A stretch of DNA of 64,000 bases, from assembly GCF_016909175.1 (NCBI RefSeq), contig NZ_JAFBFI010000004.1, forward strand, positions 124,001-188,000, written 5' to 3'. Below are positions 26,197-34,271 of this stretch, in pieces. A program made the position numbers and the translations under genes. Source of the stretch: Peribacillus deserti (GTDB lineage Bacteria; Bacillota; Bacilli; Bacillales; DSM-1321). Positions within the stretch are counted from its first letter, which is position 1, and every line of letters begins with the position of its first letter. Below the pieces are notes generated by a model. It did not search any database. It saw only the letters and a list, made by a program, of their open reading frames with translations, and was not told the DNA's origin.

Positions 26197-27642
26197 ATGA
26201 ACAGGTTTTCCTCGCAAGAAGGAAACGCATTGATAAATGTACTCATTATATTTACTCTGCTGACTGCAGGTGCAGCCTTGCTGTATCCGCTTATCATTCA
26301 AAATGCAGACGACCAGACACGTTCCTATCACCAGCTGCAGACTGTGAAACTAGCTACAACCACGATGCAGGCTTACTTTGATGATAAAGATTCAATTATA
26401 GAAAACTTATATACGGAGTCTTCTCCCCAGAAGATAAAACTTGCTGACGAAAGTATAGTAGATTTATATTCTTATGCAAGCGACTCAAACGGAGTAGTGC
26501 CAAGAGATAAGTTGCCTGAAACAAAAGCATATGATTTTAACGTAGCCGCATATTATGGAGATACCGATTCAGACAGGGAAAAGGATAGCGGAGAGAAATA
26601 TTTCTATGAAAAAAAACTGTCTACAAAGAGTGAGCAAAAACAGGATCAAAAGACGGTAAAGCCTGAATTATCTTTTTACTGGGACACCGGCAGCATTAAC
26701 GCATGCAAGAATTTTGAAAACATAAGACTGTATTTAATCATAAAAATGCAGGACAGGGATTCTAAAATAAGAATTTACCAAAAGACAAAAAGCACTCTTT
26801 TAACTATTAACCCGGTAAAGGTCGATGACACTACCTATAAAGTAAATGTATTACAAGGACTGCTGTATGGTAATCTCCAGAGCTTCGATCTGAATTTTTT
26901 GGTAACTGCCGAAGGGCCTTATAAAAGCGAAAGTGAACCAAGTCTTATAGATGCGAACAATATTTACCGGGCATTAGGATACTGGAGTCATGATAAAAAT
27001 AGCAATGGAGGCTTCGCAGAATATCTTGACAGCGGCATTAAAATTTTCCTTACAGACAGTTTAAAGAAACCATTAGAAAGCGAAGGGGAAATAGAAGTTT
27101 TTCCTTGTACTCAATTCGTTTCCGACAAGCCAGAAATCATAGTCCAAGCAAAAAATGGCATTCAATTAGATCAATTTGCGAGCCTCACTGCAGAACAAAA
27201 TGGTCAGGGGCGTGTTAAGTTACTTTCCAGCAGCGGAAATATTATTCTTAAAAGTGGTTCATTGATTGAAGGAGATGCAAATTCCAATAAGAGTATTGTA
27301 CTAGAAGCTGAACAGGGGACTATTTTTTTGGAGCCTAATTCAAATGTATTAGGTGCAAAAGAAATTTTCTTCAATGGTAAAAGCATTATAGTTGAACATG
27401 CGAATTTCGAAACAAAGCATGGTAAAGCCAATATTGATTTGTATTCTAAGAATCGTGTATATGTTAATGGGCTGAATTTATCGTATGAAGAAAAGAGTAA
27501 TGGTAAGAGCAGCAAAAAAGTATTGAACGCAGAAACGACACTTCCGAATTTTGATACCTTTTGCGGCAAGTTTGATGAAGGCGCAATTGACGGAAGATCT
27601 GTATTCTCTAACTCATGTCCAAAACCACTACTGGTAAATTAG
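26197..27642 (+). CDS. Large PilX/GspK-like minor pilin with beta-solenoid-like tail
   Basis: A 481-residue protein on the opposite strand to the rest of the pilus locus. The N-terminus MNRFSSQEG^NALINVLIIFTLL looks like a class III signal, but +5 is Asn instead of Glu, as in tip-type pilins (GspK/PilX). Residues about 40-290 form a large polar domain; about 295-430 has short hydrophobic beta repeats (SIVLEAEQGTIFL, IIVEHANFETKHGKANIDL) that suggest a beta-solenoid. Few cysteines (about 168, 306, 458, 473). AGGAGG precedes ATG 26197. It is probably at the pilus tip; adhesion is a guess. Confidence 0.65.
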   Translation: MNRFSSQEGNALINVLIIFTLLTAGAALLYPLIIQNADDQTRSYHQLQTVKLATTTMQAYFDDKDSIIENLYTESSPQKIKLADESIVDLYSYASDSNGVVPRDKLPETKAYDFNVAAYYGDTDSDREKDSGEKYFYEKKLSTKSEQKQDQKTVKPELSFYWDTGSINACKNFENIRLYLIIKMQDRDSKIRIYQKTKSTLLTINPVKVDDTTYKVNVLQGLLYGNLQSFDLNFLVTAEGPYKSESEPSLIDANNIYRALGYWSHDKNSNGGFAEYLDSGIKIFLTDSLKKPLESEGEIEVFPCTQFVSDKPEIIVQAKNGIQLDQFASLTAEQNGQGRVKLLSSSGNIILKSGSLIEGDANSNKSIVLEAEQGTIFLEPNSNVLGAKEIFFNGKSIIVEHANFETKHGKANIDLYSKNRVYVNGLNLSYEEKSNGKSSKKVLNAETTLPNFDTFCGKFDEGAIDGRSVFSNSCPKPLLVN

Positions 27643-27645
27643 TAA

Positions 27646-27667
27646 AAAGCGGTGATATCACCGCTTT
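27646..27667. terminator. Bidirectional terminator (22-bp perfect palindrome)
   Basis: AAAGCGGTGATATCACCGCTTT lies between the converging PilX-like gene and pilW, with ATTTTTTG on the plus side and TACTAATTT on the minus side. It works best for the plus-strand gene. Confidence 0.8.
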
Positions 27668-28178
27668 ATTTTTTGTCTAACATTTCAAAAGCATATTCTA
27701 ATGGGTTCTGGTTCCGAAATTCAATTTTTATTTTGTAGCTCCGGCCTTTTAGATTATTCTGGTCCGGCATTGGTGTTTCACCATTAAACAGCGCAAAAGA
27801 AATTACCTCGCCAGCTAATGCCTCCCCTGTTCCCGCTGTAAATTCGTCGAGGCTTTCACAAGCGCTTTTATCTAAGTAAAGCAAATTATCAGCAGAATGG
27901 TAGCTCAGGGCTTTACATTCCCCATCCAGTGATCGCCATTCTACTGATTCCCCGCTGTTATAATTCATTTCCACCGGGTCTGCCAGCTGGTCCTGTAATA
28001 CCATTTCCACATACCGGATATCCGACTTCTTAAAATAATGGTTTTTGGTATCGGTCAGGAAGGTTTGGACCTGTGACGAGTAGGAACCGATAATCCCAAT
28101 AAAAATAAGAAATATAGCAAGTGCCGCTAAAAGCTCTATCAAGCTCATTCCACGCGGGTTATCAAGATATTTCCTCAT
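27666..28178 (-). CDS. PilW-like minor prepilin
   Basis: A 170-residue prepilin with signal MRKYLDNPRG^MSLIELLAALAIFLIFIG; Glu is at +5. It has a globular part with two cysteines (GECKAL and DKSACES) and a beta-rich C-terminus. ATG 28178 overlaps the upstream pilV-like stop (ATGA) and has GGTGG upstream. The ComGF/PilW-like size and the pairing with a PilV-like gene suggest a minor pilin of the tip or initiation complex. Confidence 0.82.
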   Translation of the reverse strand: MRKYLDNPRGMSLIELLAALAIFLIFIGIIGSYSSQVQTFLTDTKNHYFKKSDIRYVEMVLQDQLADPVEMNYNSGESVEWRSLDGECKALSYHSADNLLYLDKSACESLDEFTAGTGEALAGEVISFALFNGETPMPDQNNLKGRSYKIKIEFRNQNPLEYAFEMLDKK

Positions 28179-28606
28179 GGCTTCCACCGGACTGTAACCA
28201 CTAATTTTCTTGGAACTATATTGTCACCATCTGATAATAGTGTGATTGCAGCTACACTTACATATTCGGATTTGCTTCCGGACGGCGGCGGTACATCTTG
28301 TTCAGGCGAAGTTTCATTTATAAGAATACTCATTCCATTAGAACCGGTTTTATTCTCATTCTGTGAGCCTGCAGCCGGCGTGTTCTCAGCGGCAGATATC
28401 GAAGCTAATGTCTCTTGCAAAGTTTCATTAGCAAGCTGAATGGCTCCATCCTTTCTCGATTCCCTGTCTTTAGACAGCGCGGTAAAACCGACTAGCTGAT
28501 AAAAAATAACAAAAATGATTCCTAATAAGACAATAGAGGCAAGAACTTCAATTAAGGTGAATCCATTTGGATGCTCCGAAACGTTTCTTGGTTCCAACTT
28601 TATCAT
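28175..28606 (-). CDS. PilV-like minor prepilin
   Basis: A 143-residue prepilin, signal HPNG^FTLIEVLASIVLLGIIFVIFYQ with Phe +1 and Glu +5. A low-complexity Ser/Asn/Gly-rich stretch lies in the middle (about 75-115) and a short beta C-terminus follows. Start ATG 28606 overlaps the VanW-like stop by 4 nt; its own stop overlaps the pilW-like start. The three genes are therefore translationally coupled. Confidence 0.83.
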   Translation of the reverse strand: MIKLEPRNVSEHPNGFTLIEVLASIVLLGIIFVIFYQLVGFTALSKDRESRKDGAIQLANETLQETLASISAAENTPAAGSQNENKTGSNGMSILINETSPEQDVPPPSGSKSEYVSVAAITLLSDGDNIVPRKLVVTVRWKP

Positions 28607-29925
28607 TCACCTTCTTCTGTTTCTTGTGATAAATTTTTATCAGATTGACCTTCTTCTTCAGCGGTGCTTGAATCTAAAGAGTTCTCATCATGGGTACTTT
28701 CCAGCTCTTCTGGCAGGGAATTTTCCGACGCATCCTCGTTTATTCCACTGTCTGTCACATTTTCAGGGATCGATGGCCTTTTATTTTTGACCATGATTTT
28801 ATTTACAGGGAGATAGAAATCCTGAGACATCAGCTTAGATTCAAGTTTTTTTCCATTAGAATCCAGGACATCCCTATATATAAAGATCCTGTACCCTGGC
28901 TTTCCGGGATTAATGACTTGCTCATTGATTACTCCTGTTTTGAACTGGATGATTTGTTTAGGTTCAAACGATTGATAGCTGCCGCTTCTAGCTTTATAAG
29001 TCCATGCAGAATCATCTTTTCCAAAAACCTCAACTATCAGCTTTCTTCCGTTCTGTGTTTGCAGTTTAATTTTGTAAGGATAAATAGATTCATTGGCAAG
29101 GACTAAATCACTTTCATCCCTCTTTATTTTAGCTTCATATCCTGGCTTGATTCCGTCGGGCAATACCGTGCTGGTATGCCTCTCCTTGACTTCGAGGCCT
29201 GAAGATAGAACAGCTTCATAGATAGCTGATGCAATCAGGCTGCTCTCATCATCAGCAAGTACATGATCGTTATCAGACATGACTAATTCTAGAAATGAAA
29301 AAGATTTGCCTGGCTGAATGGTTAGGATATGGTTATTGGAAATCCATTCATCAACAGACCTCCCGCTTTTCAGACTCAGCTCAGACCGGGAGAGAAAACT
29401 TTCTTTCCCCTGATGATTCTTTACCAGCATATCTTCCAGATATATGATTTGGTTTGATTGTGCTAATGTGCCAGCCCAATTTTCGATTTCGGTTTTTAGC
29501 CTTTTAATATCAATCTGGCTGACAAGTTCTTCCTCGCCTATGTCTTGCAGCATTTCTATTAATCTTGTTTGATTAACATCTGTATAGAGTTTATTTTCAA
29601 TACCCTGATCTGCCGTGGCTACTGATTCGCTTATGAGAAAATGGATATCTCCCATCGGGAACTCCACTTCTTGATCGAATAAAGTTAATGTCAGGCTTGA
29701 ATTTCCCTGCCACTGAATCATTTTTTCCTTTATTTTGGCAGCCGCTTCTTTATTGGATTGTTTGGATACATCAATCCCGGCAATGCTGGTATTCTGTTTA
29801 AATCCATTTGTTTCTAGAAAAACATTTTCATAGGCATACGTACCGGCCTTAGATAAGAAAGTGACCATAATCGCTGAAATCAGCAAAAGGAGGAAGACTC
29901 TATAAAAATTATGTGATAACCCCAT
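28603..29925 (-). CDS. VanW-like membrane-anchored protein of the pilus locus
   Basis: A 440-residue protein with an N-terminal transmembrane anchor (about 9-28), an extracytoplasmic helical/beta domain like the peptidoglycan-binding part that precedes VanW domains (about 45-190), a VanW-like segment (about 200-290: QPGKSFSFLELVM ... ASAIYEAVLSSGLEVKERHTST), and an acidic, disordered tail (about 380-440). The usual GGGxCQxS motif of VanW is replaced by ADDESSLIASA, so no cysteine remains. Function unknown. Overlap with the pilV-like gene and a 15-nt gap from the upstream gene put it in the pilus operon. Confidence 0.7.
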   Translation of the reverse strand: MGLSHNFYRVFLLLLISAIMVTFLSKAGTYAYENVFLETNGFKQNTSIAGIDVSKQSNKEAAAKIKEKMIQWQGNSSLTLTLFDQEVEFPMGDIHFLISESVATADQGIENKLYTDVNQTRLIEMLQDIGEEELVSQIDIKRLKTEIENWAGTLAQSNQIIYLEDMLVKNHQGKESFLSRSELSLKSGRSVDEWISNNHILTIQPGKSFSFLELVMSDNDHVLADDESSLIASAIYEAVLSSGLEVKERHTSTVLPDGIKPGYEAKIKRDESDLVLANESIYPYKIKLQTQNGRKLIVEVFGKDDSAWTYKARSGSYQSFEPKQIIQFKTGVINEQVINPGKPGYRIFIYRDVLDSNGKKLESKLMSQDFYLPVNKIMVKNKRPSIPENVTDSGINEDASENSLPEELESTHDENSLDSSTAEEEGQSDKNLSQETEEGE

Positions 29926-29940
29926 GCTCTTCCCCCTCTG

Positions 29941-30780
29941 TTAACGTTTAACAGCTTTCTTCTTTAGATACAATTCTTCAAGATCGTCACTGTCATTTTT
30001 ATTATTTTCCCGAGGTTTTGGGTCTTCTTCGTCATGAGCCGGCTGTTCTAAAGGCTCAATTAAGTCATCCCAATTTCTCTGGACATTTAAAGTCGGCGGC
30101 AGGCTGCCTGGTTTAGTTATTTCTGTTTGCTTCAGCCTCTGCATTCTGGTCCTTATCAATTTCTCAGCTTCATCAAGTTCTGTTTCAGATGCCGATTCTT
30201 CTATGTAAACCGGCATGCTTTCAGCCGCTGACTGCACAGCATGAGAATGTTTGGTGTCCTTATCTGTTAAAGTCTTCTCTATATTATCCTGCTTGTCTTG
30301 GGTATCTTTGAGATCAGCCGGATCGGCGGCAAAATGGCTCTGGTCTAAGGAAGCATCCTCCCATACTGATGCTTCTGAAGGTTCATTATCTTTTTGAATC
30401 ATTCCATAATGATCTGTCTCCGGGGGATTTGTGTAATACTCGCCATTAGTGTCAAAATTTAGTGCAATTTCTTCAAGCTGGCGTTTATCGAACATGGGTG
30501 TAATCAACTGTGCAGCCCCTGAATCCCCATACTGTTCATCATCCAAAAAAATGTTATTTTTTTTATGTGCCAATATTGCAAATAATGTTGATAGCAGGAC
30601 TTCAAGTAAAAATATTTCCCACCAGGAAAGCTTAACCGTCATTGACAAACCAGCCAATGCAATGAACGTGCTCATCGTTATGATCATAACTTTTCCTTTT
30701 CGTGAAAGGCTGAGCGGCATCAATAAAAAAGCAAGGCAGAAAATAACAACAGCCAAAATTGTCGAAAAAACAGTTACCAT
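29941..30780 (-). CDS. Unknown membrane protein with acidic cytosolic tail
   Basis: Not recognised. The 279 residues begin with three closely spaced hydrophobic helices (about 5-24, 31-48 and 52-70), then a long hydrophilic part rich in Asp, Glu and Lys (about 75-279) without visible catalytic motifs, probably mostly disordered or coiled. GAGGT lies upstream of ATG 30780. It is first in the VanW-like/pilV/pilW unit and may be a pilus accessory or scaffold protein; that is inferred from position only. Confidence 0.7.
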   Translation of the reverse strand: MVTVFSTILAVVIFCLAFLLMPLSLSRKGKVMIITMSTFIALAGLSMTVKLSWWEIFLLEVLLSTLFAILAHKKNNIFLDDEQYGDSGAAQLITPMFDKRQLEEIALNFDTNGEYYTNPPETDHYGMIQKDNEPSEASVWEDASLDQSHFAADPADLKDTQDKQDNIEKTLTDKDTKHSHAVQSAAESMPVYIEESASETELDEAEKLIRTRMQRLKQTEITKPGSLPPTLNVQRNWDDLIEPLEQPAHDEEDPKPRENNKNDSDDLEELYLKKKAVKR

Positions 30781-30860
30781 GGACGATACCTCACTCTAGT
30801 TAGACAAATTCTACTAAAAACATCATATAACAAAAAAAGAAAAATGTAATGACCATAATA

Positions 30861-30883
30861 GAAAAAACTCCCATTCGGGAGTT
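30861..30883 (-). terminator. Terminator after the diguanylate cyclase gene
   Basis: On the minus strand AACTCCC / GGGAGTT with loop GAAT is followed by TTTTTC. It overlaps the stop codon and separates the cyclase gene from the pilus operon. Confidence 0.8.
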
Positions 30884-32597
30884 ATTTCACATACTCAGCC
30901 ACTCGATTTCTCCCCGCTTTTTTTGCACCCGTATACATGGCTCTGTCTGCATGCCGGACAAGCGATAGCGGATCCTCTGAATCTTGAGGGGCTGAAGCCA
31001 CCCCGATGCTTGCTGTAATATACACTTCGAGCTTCGTTCTGATGTCATTCAGATCAGAGTGGAGGTCAAAGGGTTTCATTTCAATGTTTTCCCGTATGGA
31101 TTCTGCCAGCACATATGCTTCACTTTTTACGTATTCCGGGAGAAGGATTACAAATTCCTCGCCTCCATAACGGGCAACGGTGCCGTTTGAGCCTATAATT
31201 TCCTGCAGCCTGCGGGCCATCTGATATAAAATATCATTTCCGCTTTGATGTCCATATGTATCGTTGACCGATTTAAAGTGATCTAAATCTAATAAAATAA
31301 GACTTAGATTTTGTATCTCCCTTAAAGCGATTCTATCATATTCCTTATGCAGCAATTCTTCAAAATAGCGATAATTGTACACCTTTGTTAAAGCGCAAAT
31401 TTCACTGTTCTTCTTTGTTTCTTCATGAAGCCGGGCATTTTCTATTGCGACGAATAAGTGAGAACTTAAAATATCTACCAGTGTGAGGTGATACTTTTCA
31501 AATGCTTTTTCCTGATTCGATGCTAATGTAATAACCCCGCAGGGCTTATTCTTTCTCATAATGGGAACAGAAAGAATACTTTCTACTGCGGTTGGAACAT
31601 AGGAAGTTTCCAATTTATTAGATTGAGACCGGGAGTTTAAGATTAAAGACCTGCCTGATTTGTATACTCTGGAGCTGACTCCGTTATAAGGTTTTAAAGT
31701 CAGGCTGCTATCATTCTTGGAATCTTCACTTTCTAGAGAACAGATCAATACTAGCTCATTAGCTTGAAATTCATACACAAAAGCATAGTCAATCGGAATG
31801 AGATCAGAAATTTTCTGCAGAAAAATATCCAGCACCTTATCTACGTTAAGAATTCCTGTGATCTGACGGCCAATATCACTTGTTTTCTGCAGGGCTCTGT
31901 TCATTTTTCCAGTCGAATTATACAGCTTCAATACGGCTGTCAGGCATATATACGGAATACCAGCCAGCAGGATCGATACGATCCCAAGCTCTTCGTAAAG
32001 CATATAAAGTGCCAGGCCTATCGGAAAAGCTACAGCGGCAGAAGTGACAGCATCCCATATGAAATCACTTATCCCGAATATCTTTCTGTCCTCAAACACA
32101 AAAAATAGAATACATGAGAGAAAAATCTGGTTTAAGATAAAAGCTGCCGCTTCATAGGCCGTTATTGGCAGGAATCCTCCTATAGTCTCGAAATCAGGCT
32201 GATGGTTTCCGCCAAACAAATAAAAAGTCACTGCGCTGCCTAAAGATATAAAGAAAAACATAAGCGAGTTTAAGGGGTACCGATAAATAGATTCACCCCG
32301 GACTTTTAAGTTAATCAGCATAACCATAGTAGCAATCTGGGTCAGAACGAGTTCTGTAACTAAACCAAAAATCAGGAATACCGCCAGTGAAACTCCCTGT
32401 GAAGCGATTACTGGAATTTTATTAATCATGATCGGAATACAGGAGACTATGCTCATTAAAATAAGAAACGCAATAACATCAATTTCTCTTCCCGTTACTT
32501 GTGGAGGAAATGCAGCATAAACAAGCGAAAAGCTTGCAGGTATCAGCAGAAACCACAATAGCCATATGATCATTCTTTTTCTTTTTGGTACCTGCAA
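30882..32597 (-). CDS. Membrane-bound GAF-GGDEF diguanylate cyclase
   Basis: Makes the second messenger c-di-GMP from GTP. The 571 residues have seven or eight membrane helices (about 8-210), a GAF domain (about 235-380) and a GGDEF domain (about 405-571) with active-site ARYGGEEF (about 477-481) and DLDHFKSVNDTYGH. The product-inhibition I-site RxxD is missing (GSNG instead). TTG 32597 is chosen because AGGAGG lies 7 nt upstream; an upstream ATG would bury that site. It lies beside the pilus genes, suggesting c-di-GMP control of pili. Confidence 0.92.
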   Translation of the reverse strand: MQVPKRKRMIIWLLWFLLIPASFSLVYAAFPPQVTGREIDVIAFLILMSIVSCIPIMINKIPVIASQGVSLAVFLIFGLVTELVLTQIATMVMLINLKVRGESIYRYPLNSLMFFFISLGSAVTFYLFGGNHQPDFETIGGFLPITAYEAAAFILNQIFLSCILFFVFEDRKIFGISDFIWDAVTSAAVAFPIGLALYMLYEELGIVSILLAGIPYICLTAVLKLYNSTGKMNRALQKTSDIGRQITGILNVDKVLDIFLQKISDLIPIDYAFVYEFQANELVLICSLESEDSKNDSSLTLKPYNGVSSRVYKSGRSLILNSRSQSNKLETSYVPTAVESILSVPIMRKNKPCGVITLASNQEKAFEKYHLTLVDILSSHLFVAIENARLHEETKKNSEICALTKVYNYRYFEELLHKEYDRIALREIQNLSLILLDLDHFKSVNDTYGHQSGNDILYQMARRLQEIIGSNGTVARYGGEEFVILLPEYVKSEAYVLAESIRENIEMKPFDLHSDLNDIRTKLEVYITASIGVASAPQDSEDPLSLVRHADRAMYTGAKKAGRNRVAEYVK

Positions 32598-32672
32598 CTC
32601 TTCTCCTCCTATAAACATATATTCTAACACTATATTGCACTTTTTTAGGAAATTAGTCTTAATTTTACAATT

Positions 32673-32701
32673 ATTTTAGCAAATTTTCTCAATTTTGTCA
32701 T
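32673..32701 (-). promoter_or_regulatory. Putative sigma-A promoter of the diguanylate cyclase gene
   Basis: On the minus strand ATGACA (32696-32701), 17 bp, TAAAAT (32673-32678). An AT-rich inverted repeat TAAACATATAT / ATATATGTTTA (32612-32622 and 32700-32710) brackets it. Confidence 0.5.
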
Positions 32702-32736
32702 ATATGTTTATTAAAATATAGTTAAAAAGTTGCATT

Positions 32737-34038
32737 TTATTTTCCTGCGGCCTTTTCAAGTAGATAGCCTCTAGCTTCGGCGATAAAATAAAGAGAGCCA
32801 GTTATAATGACGGCTTCATCCTGAGCCAGCTTAATATAGGAAGAATCTATTGCCTCTTGCCAATTCAGGCAGACCTTTTTTGCACGATGGCTGCTATGTG
32901 AAAACAGCTCCTCAGCGGCTAAACTTCTGTACATCTCTATCTCAGTAAAAACGAGCTCTGCCGCAGCAGGCTCAATTATAGAAAGCATTTCTTGATAATC
33001 TTTATCCTTCAATACGGCCATAACGAATGTAAACCGTTTTTCAGGGAATGTTTTGCTTAGTGTTTTTACCAGAACCTTCATTCCATCTGGGTTATGGGCT
33101 CCATCAAGGATCACCAGAGGAGCATGGCTGATTACTTCGATCCTCCCCTTCCATTTAGCCTTTTCCAGCCCTGTCCTCACTGCCTGTTCACTAATCATAA
33201 AGCCTTTCTCTTTTAGCAGCACACAGGCAGCAAGTGCAAGAGATGCGTTGTTGATCTGATGCTCACCAAGCATGCTGATTTTCAAGGAAGTCCATTCTGT
33301 TTCGGCAAAGGCATAGGAAAAGATTTGTATTTCATTTTCAGTACTCATTCCCCGGGCCTCAAAGTCCTGGTTGAAGGAAAACATTTTAGCTTGGCAGTCA
33401 GCAGCTTTTTTGGAAATAACCTCATAAGCGTCCGGGGCCAAGTCCCCTGTTATGACTGGAGTATCCTGTTTAATAATCCCCGCTTTTTCAAATGCAATTT
33501 TATCAATTGTGTCACCTAAAAAATCTGTATGTTCTAAAGAAATGTTTGTAATGATAGAAATCAAAGGATGAATAACATTTGTCGAATCAAGCCTTCCTCC
33601 TAAACCTGTTTCAAAGAGCACAATTTCAGGCTTTTCGTCAGCAAAATACATCATCGACAACACAGTTAAAACTTCAAAGTAGGTTATATGATCTTCTTCA
33701 CCGCAAGCTTGCAGGGCAGGCACCAGTCTATTCATTAAAGCTACTATTTCCTGGTCCGCAATCTGCCGGTCGTTGATCATGATTCTTTCATTCAGCCGTT
33801 CGATATGCGGAGACGTAAATGAACCAACTGTAACTCCTGCATGCATTAATATTTCTTTTAAGTAATTGAGTGTGGAACCTTTTCCATTTGAGCCGGCAAT
33901 ATGTATGGATGAAAATTCTTTCTCCGGATGACCAAGCGTTTTTATTATTTTTTCCATCCTGGACAACCCAAAATCCATGCCCAGCTTCATTTCTTTATTT
34001 TTAAAGAAGGTCTGTACTTCTGTGTAATCCTTAAACAT
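32737..34038 (-). CDS. folC: Folylpolyglutamate synthase / dihydrofolate synthase
   Basis: Adds glutamate to dihydropteroate and folates. The 433 residues have the Mur-ligase-type P-loop AGSNGKGST (about 47-55), the SPHIERLNERI loop, ETGLGGRLDSTN and the C-terminal LDGAHNPDGM motif. The start is ATG 34038 after AGGAAGTG. It lies downstream of valS, as in B. subtilis. Confidence 0.96.
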   Translation of the reverse strand: MFKDYTEVQTFFKNKEMKLGMDFGLSRMEKIIKTLGHPEKEFSSIHIAGSNGKGSTLNYLKEILMHAGVTVGSFTSPHIERLNERIMINDRQIADQEIVALMNRLVPALQACGEEDHITYFEVLTVLSMMYFADEKPEIVLFETGLGGRLDSTNVIHPLISIITNISLEHTDFLGDTIDKIAFEKAGIIKQDTPVITGDLAPDAYEVISKKAADCQAKMFSFNQDFEARGMSTENEIQIFSYAFAETEWTSLKISMLGEHQINNASLALAACVLLKEKGFMISEQAVRTGLEKAKWKGRIEVISHAPLVILDGAHNPDGMKVLVKTLSKTFPEKRFTFVMAVLKDKDYQEMLSIIEPAAAELVFTEIEMYRSLAAEELFSHSSHRAKKVCLNWQEAIDSSYIKLAQDEAVIITGSLYFIAEARGYLLEKAAGK

Positions 34039-34228
34039 GGTAATATCACTTCCTATTTATATTCGTTCATAAACTTCTATTATCTTATCAAAGTTTGGAG
34101 ACTTGTTAAATAAGGGACTGCCACAGTTAGATGCTAATCCTGAGGAAGTTAATTCAAACTGTTTTTGGCGATGCCGCACCTGCATGCAAAATTCAAAGCT
34201 GTCCGACAGCTCTCGCTCTTTTGTTATG

Positions 34229-34265
34229 AAAAAAGCCGCCTTGCACATTCATGCAGGCGGCTTTT
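34229..34265 (-). terminator. Terminator after valS
   Basis: On the minus strand AAAAGCCGCCTGCA...TGCAAGGCGGCTTTTTT forms a long stem with a T-run. Confidence 0.9.
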
Positions 34266-34271
34266 CATTCA

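Noticed and set aside
20532-32597. c-di-GMP (GEMM) riboswitch in front of the pilus genes
   Set aside because: The conserved CACGCACAGGGCAAACC-type core was not found in any pilus leader by eye.
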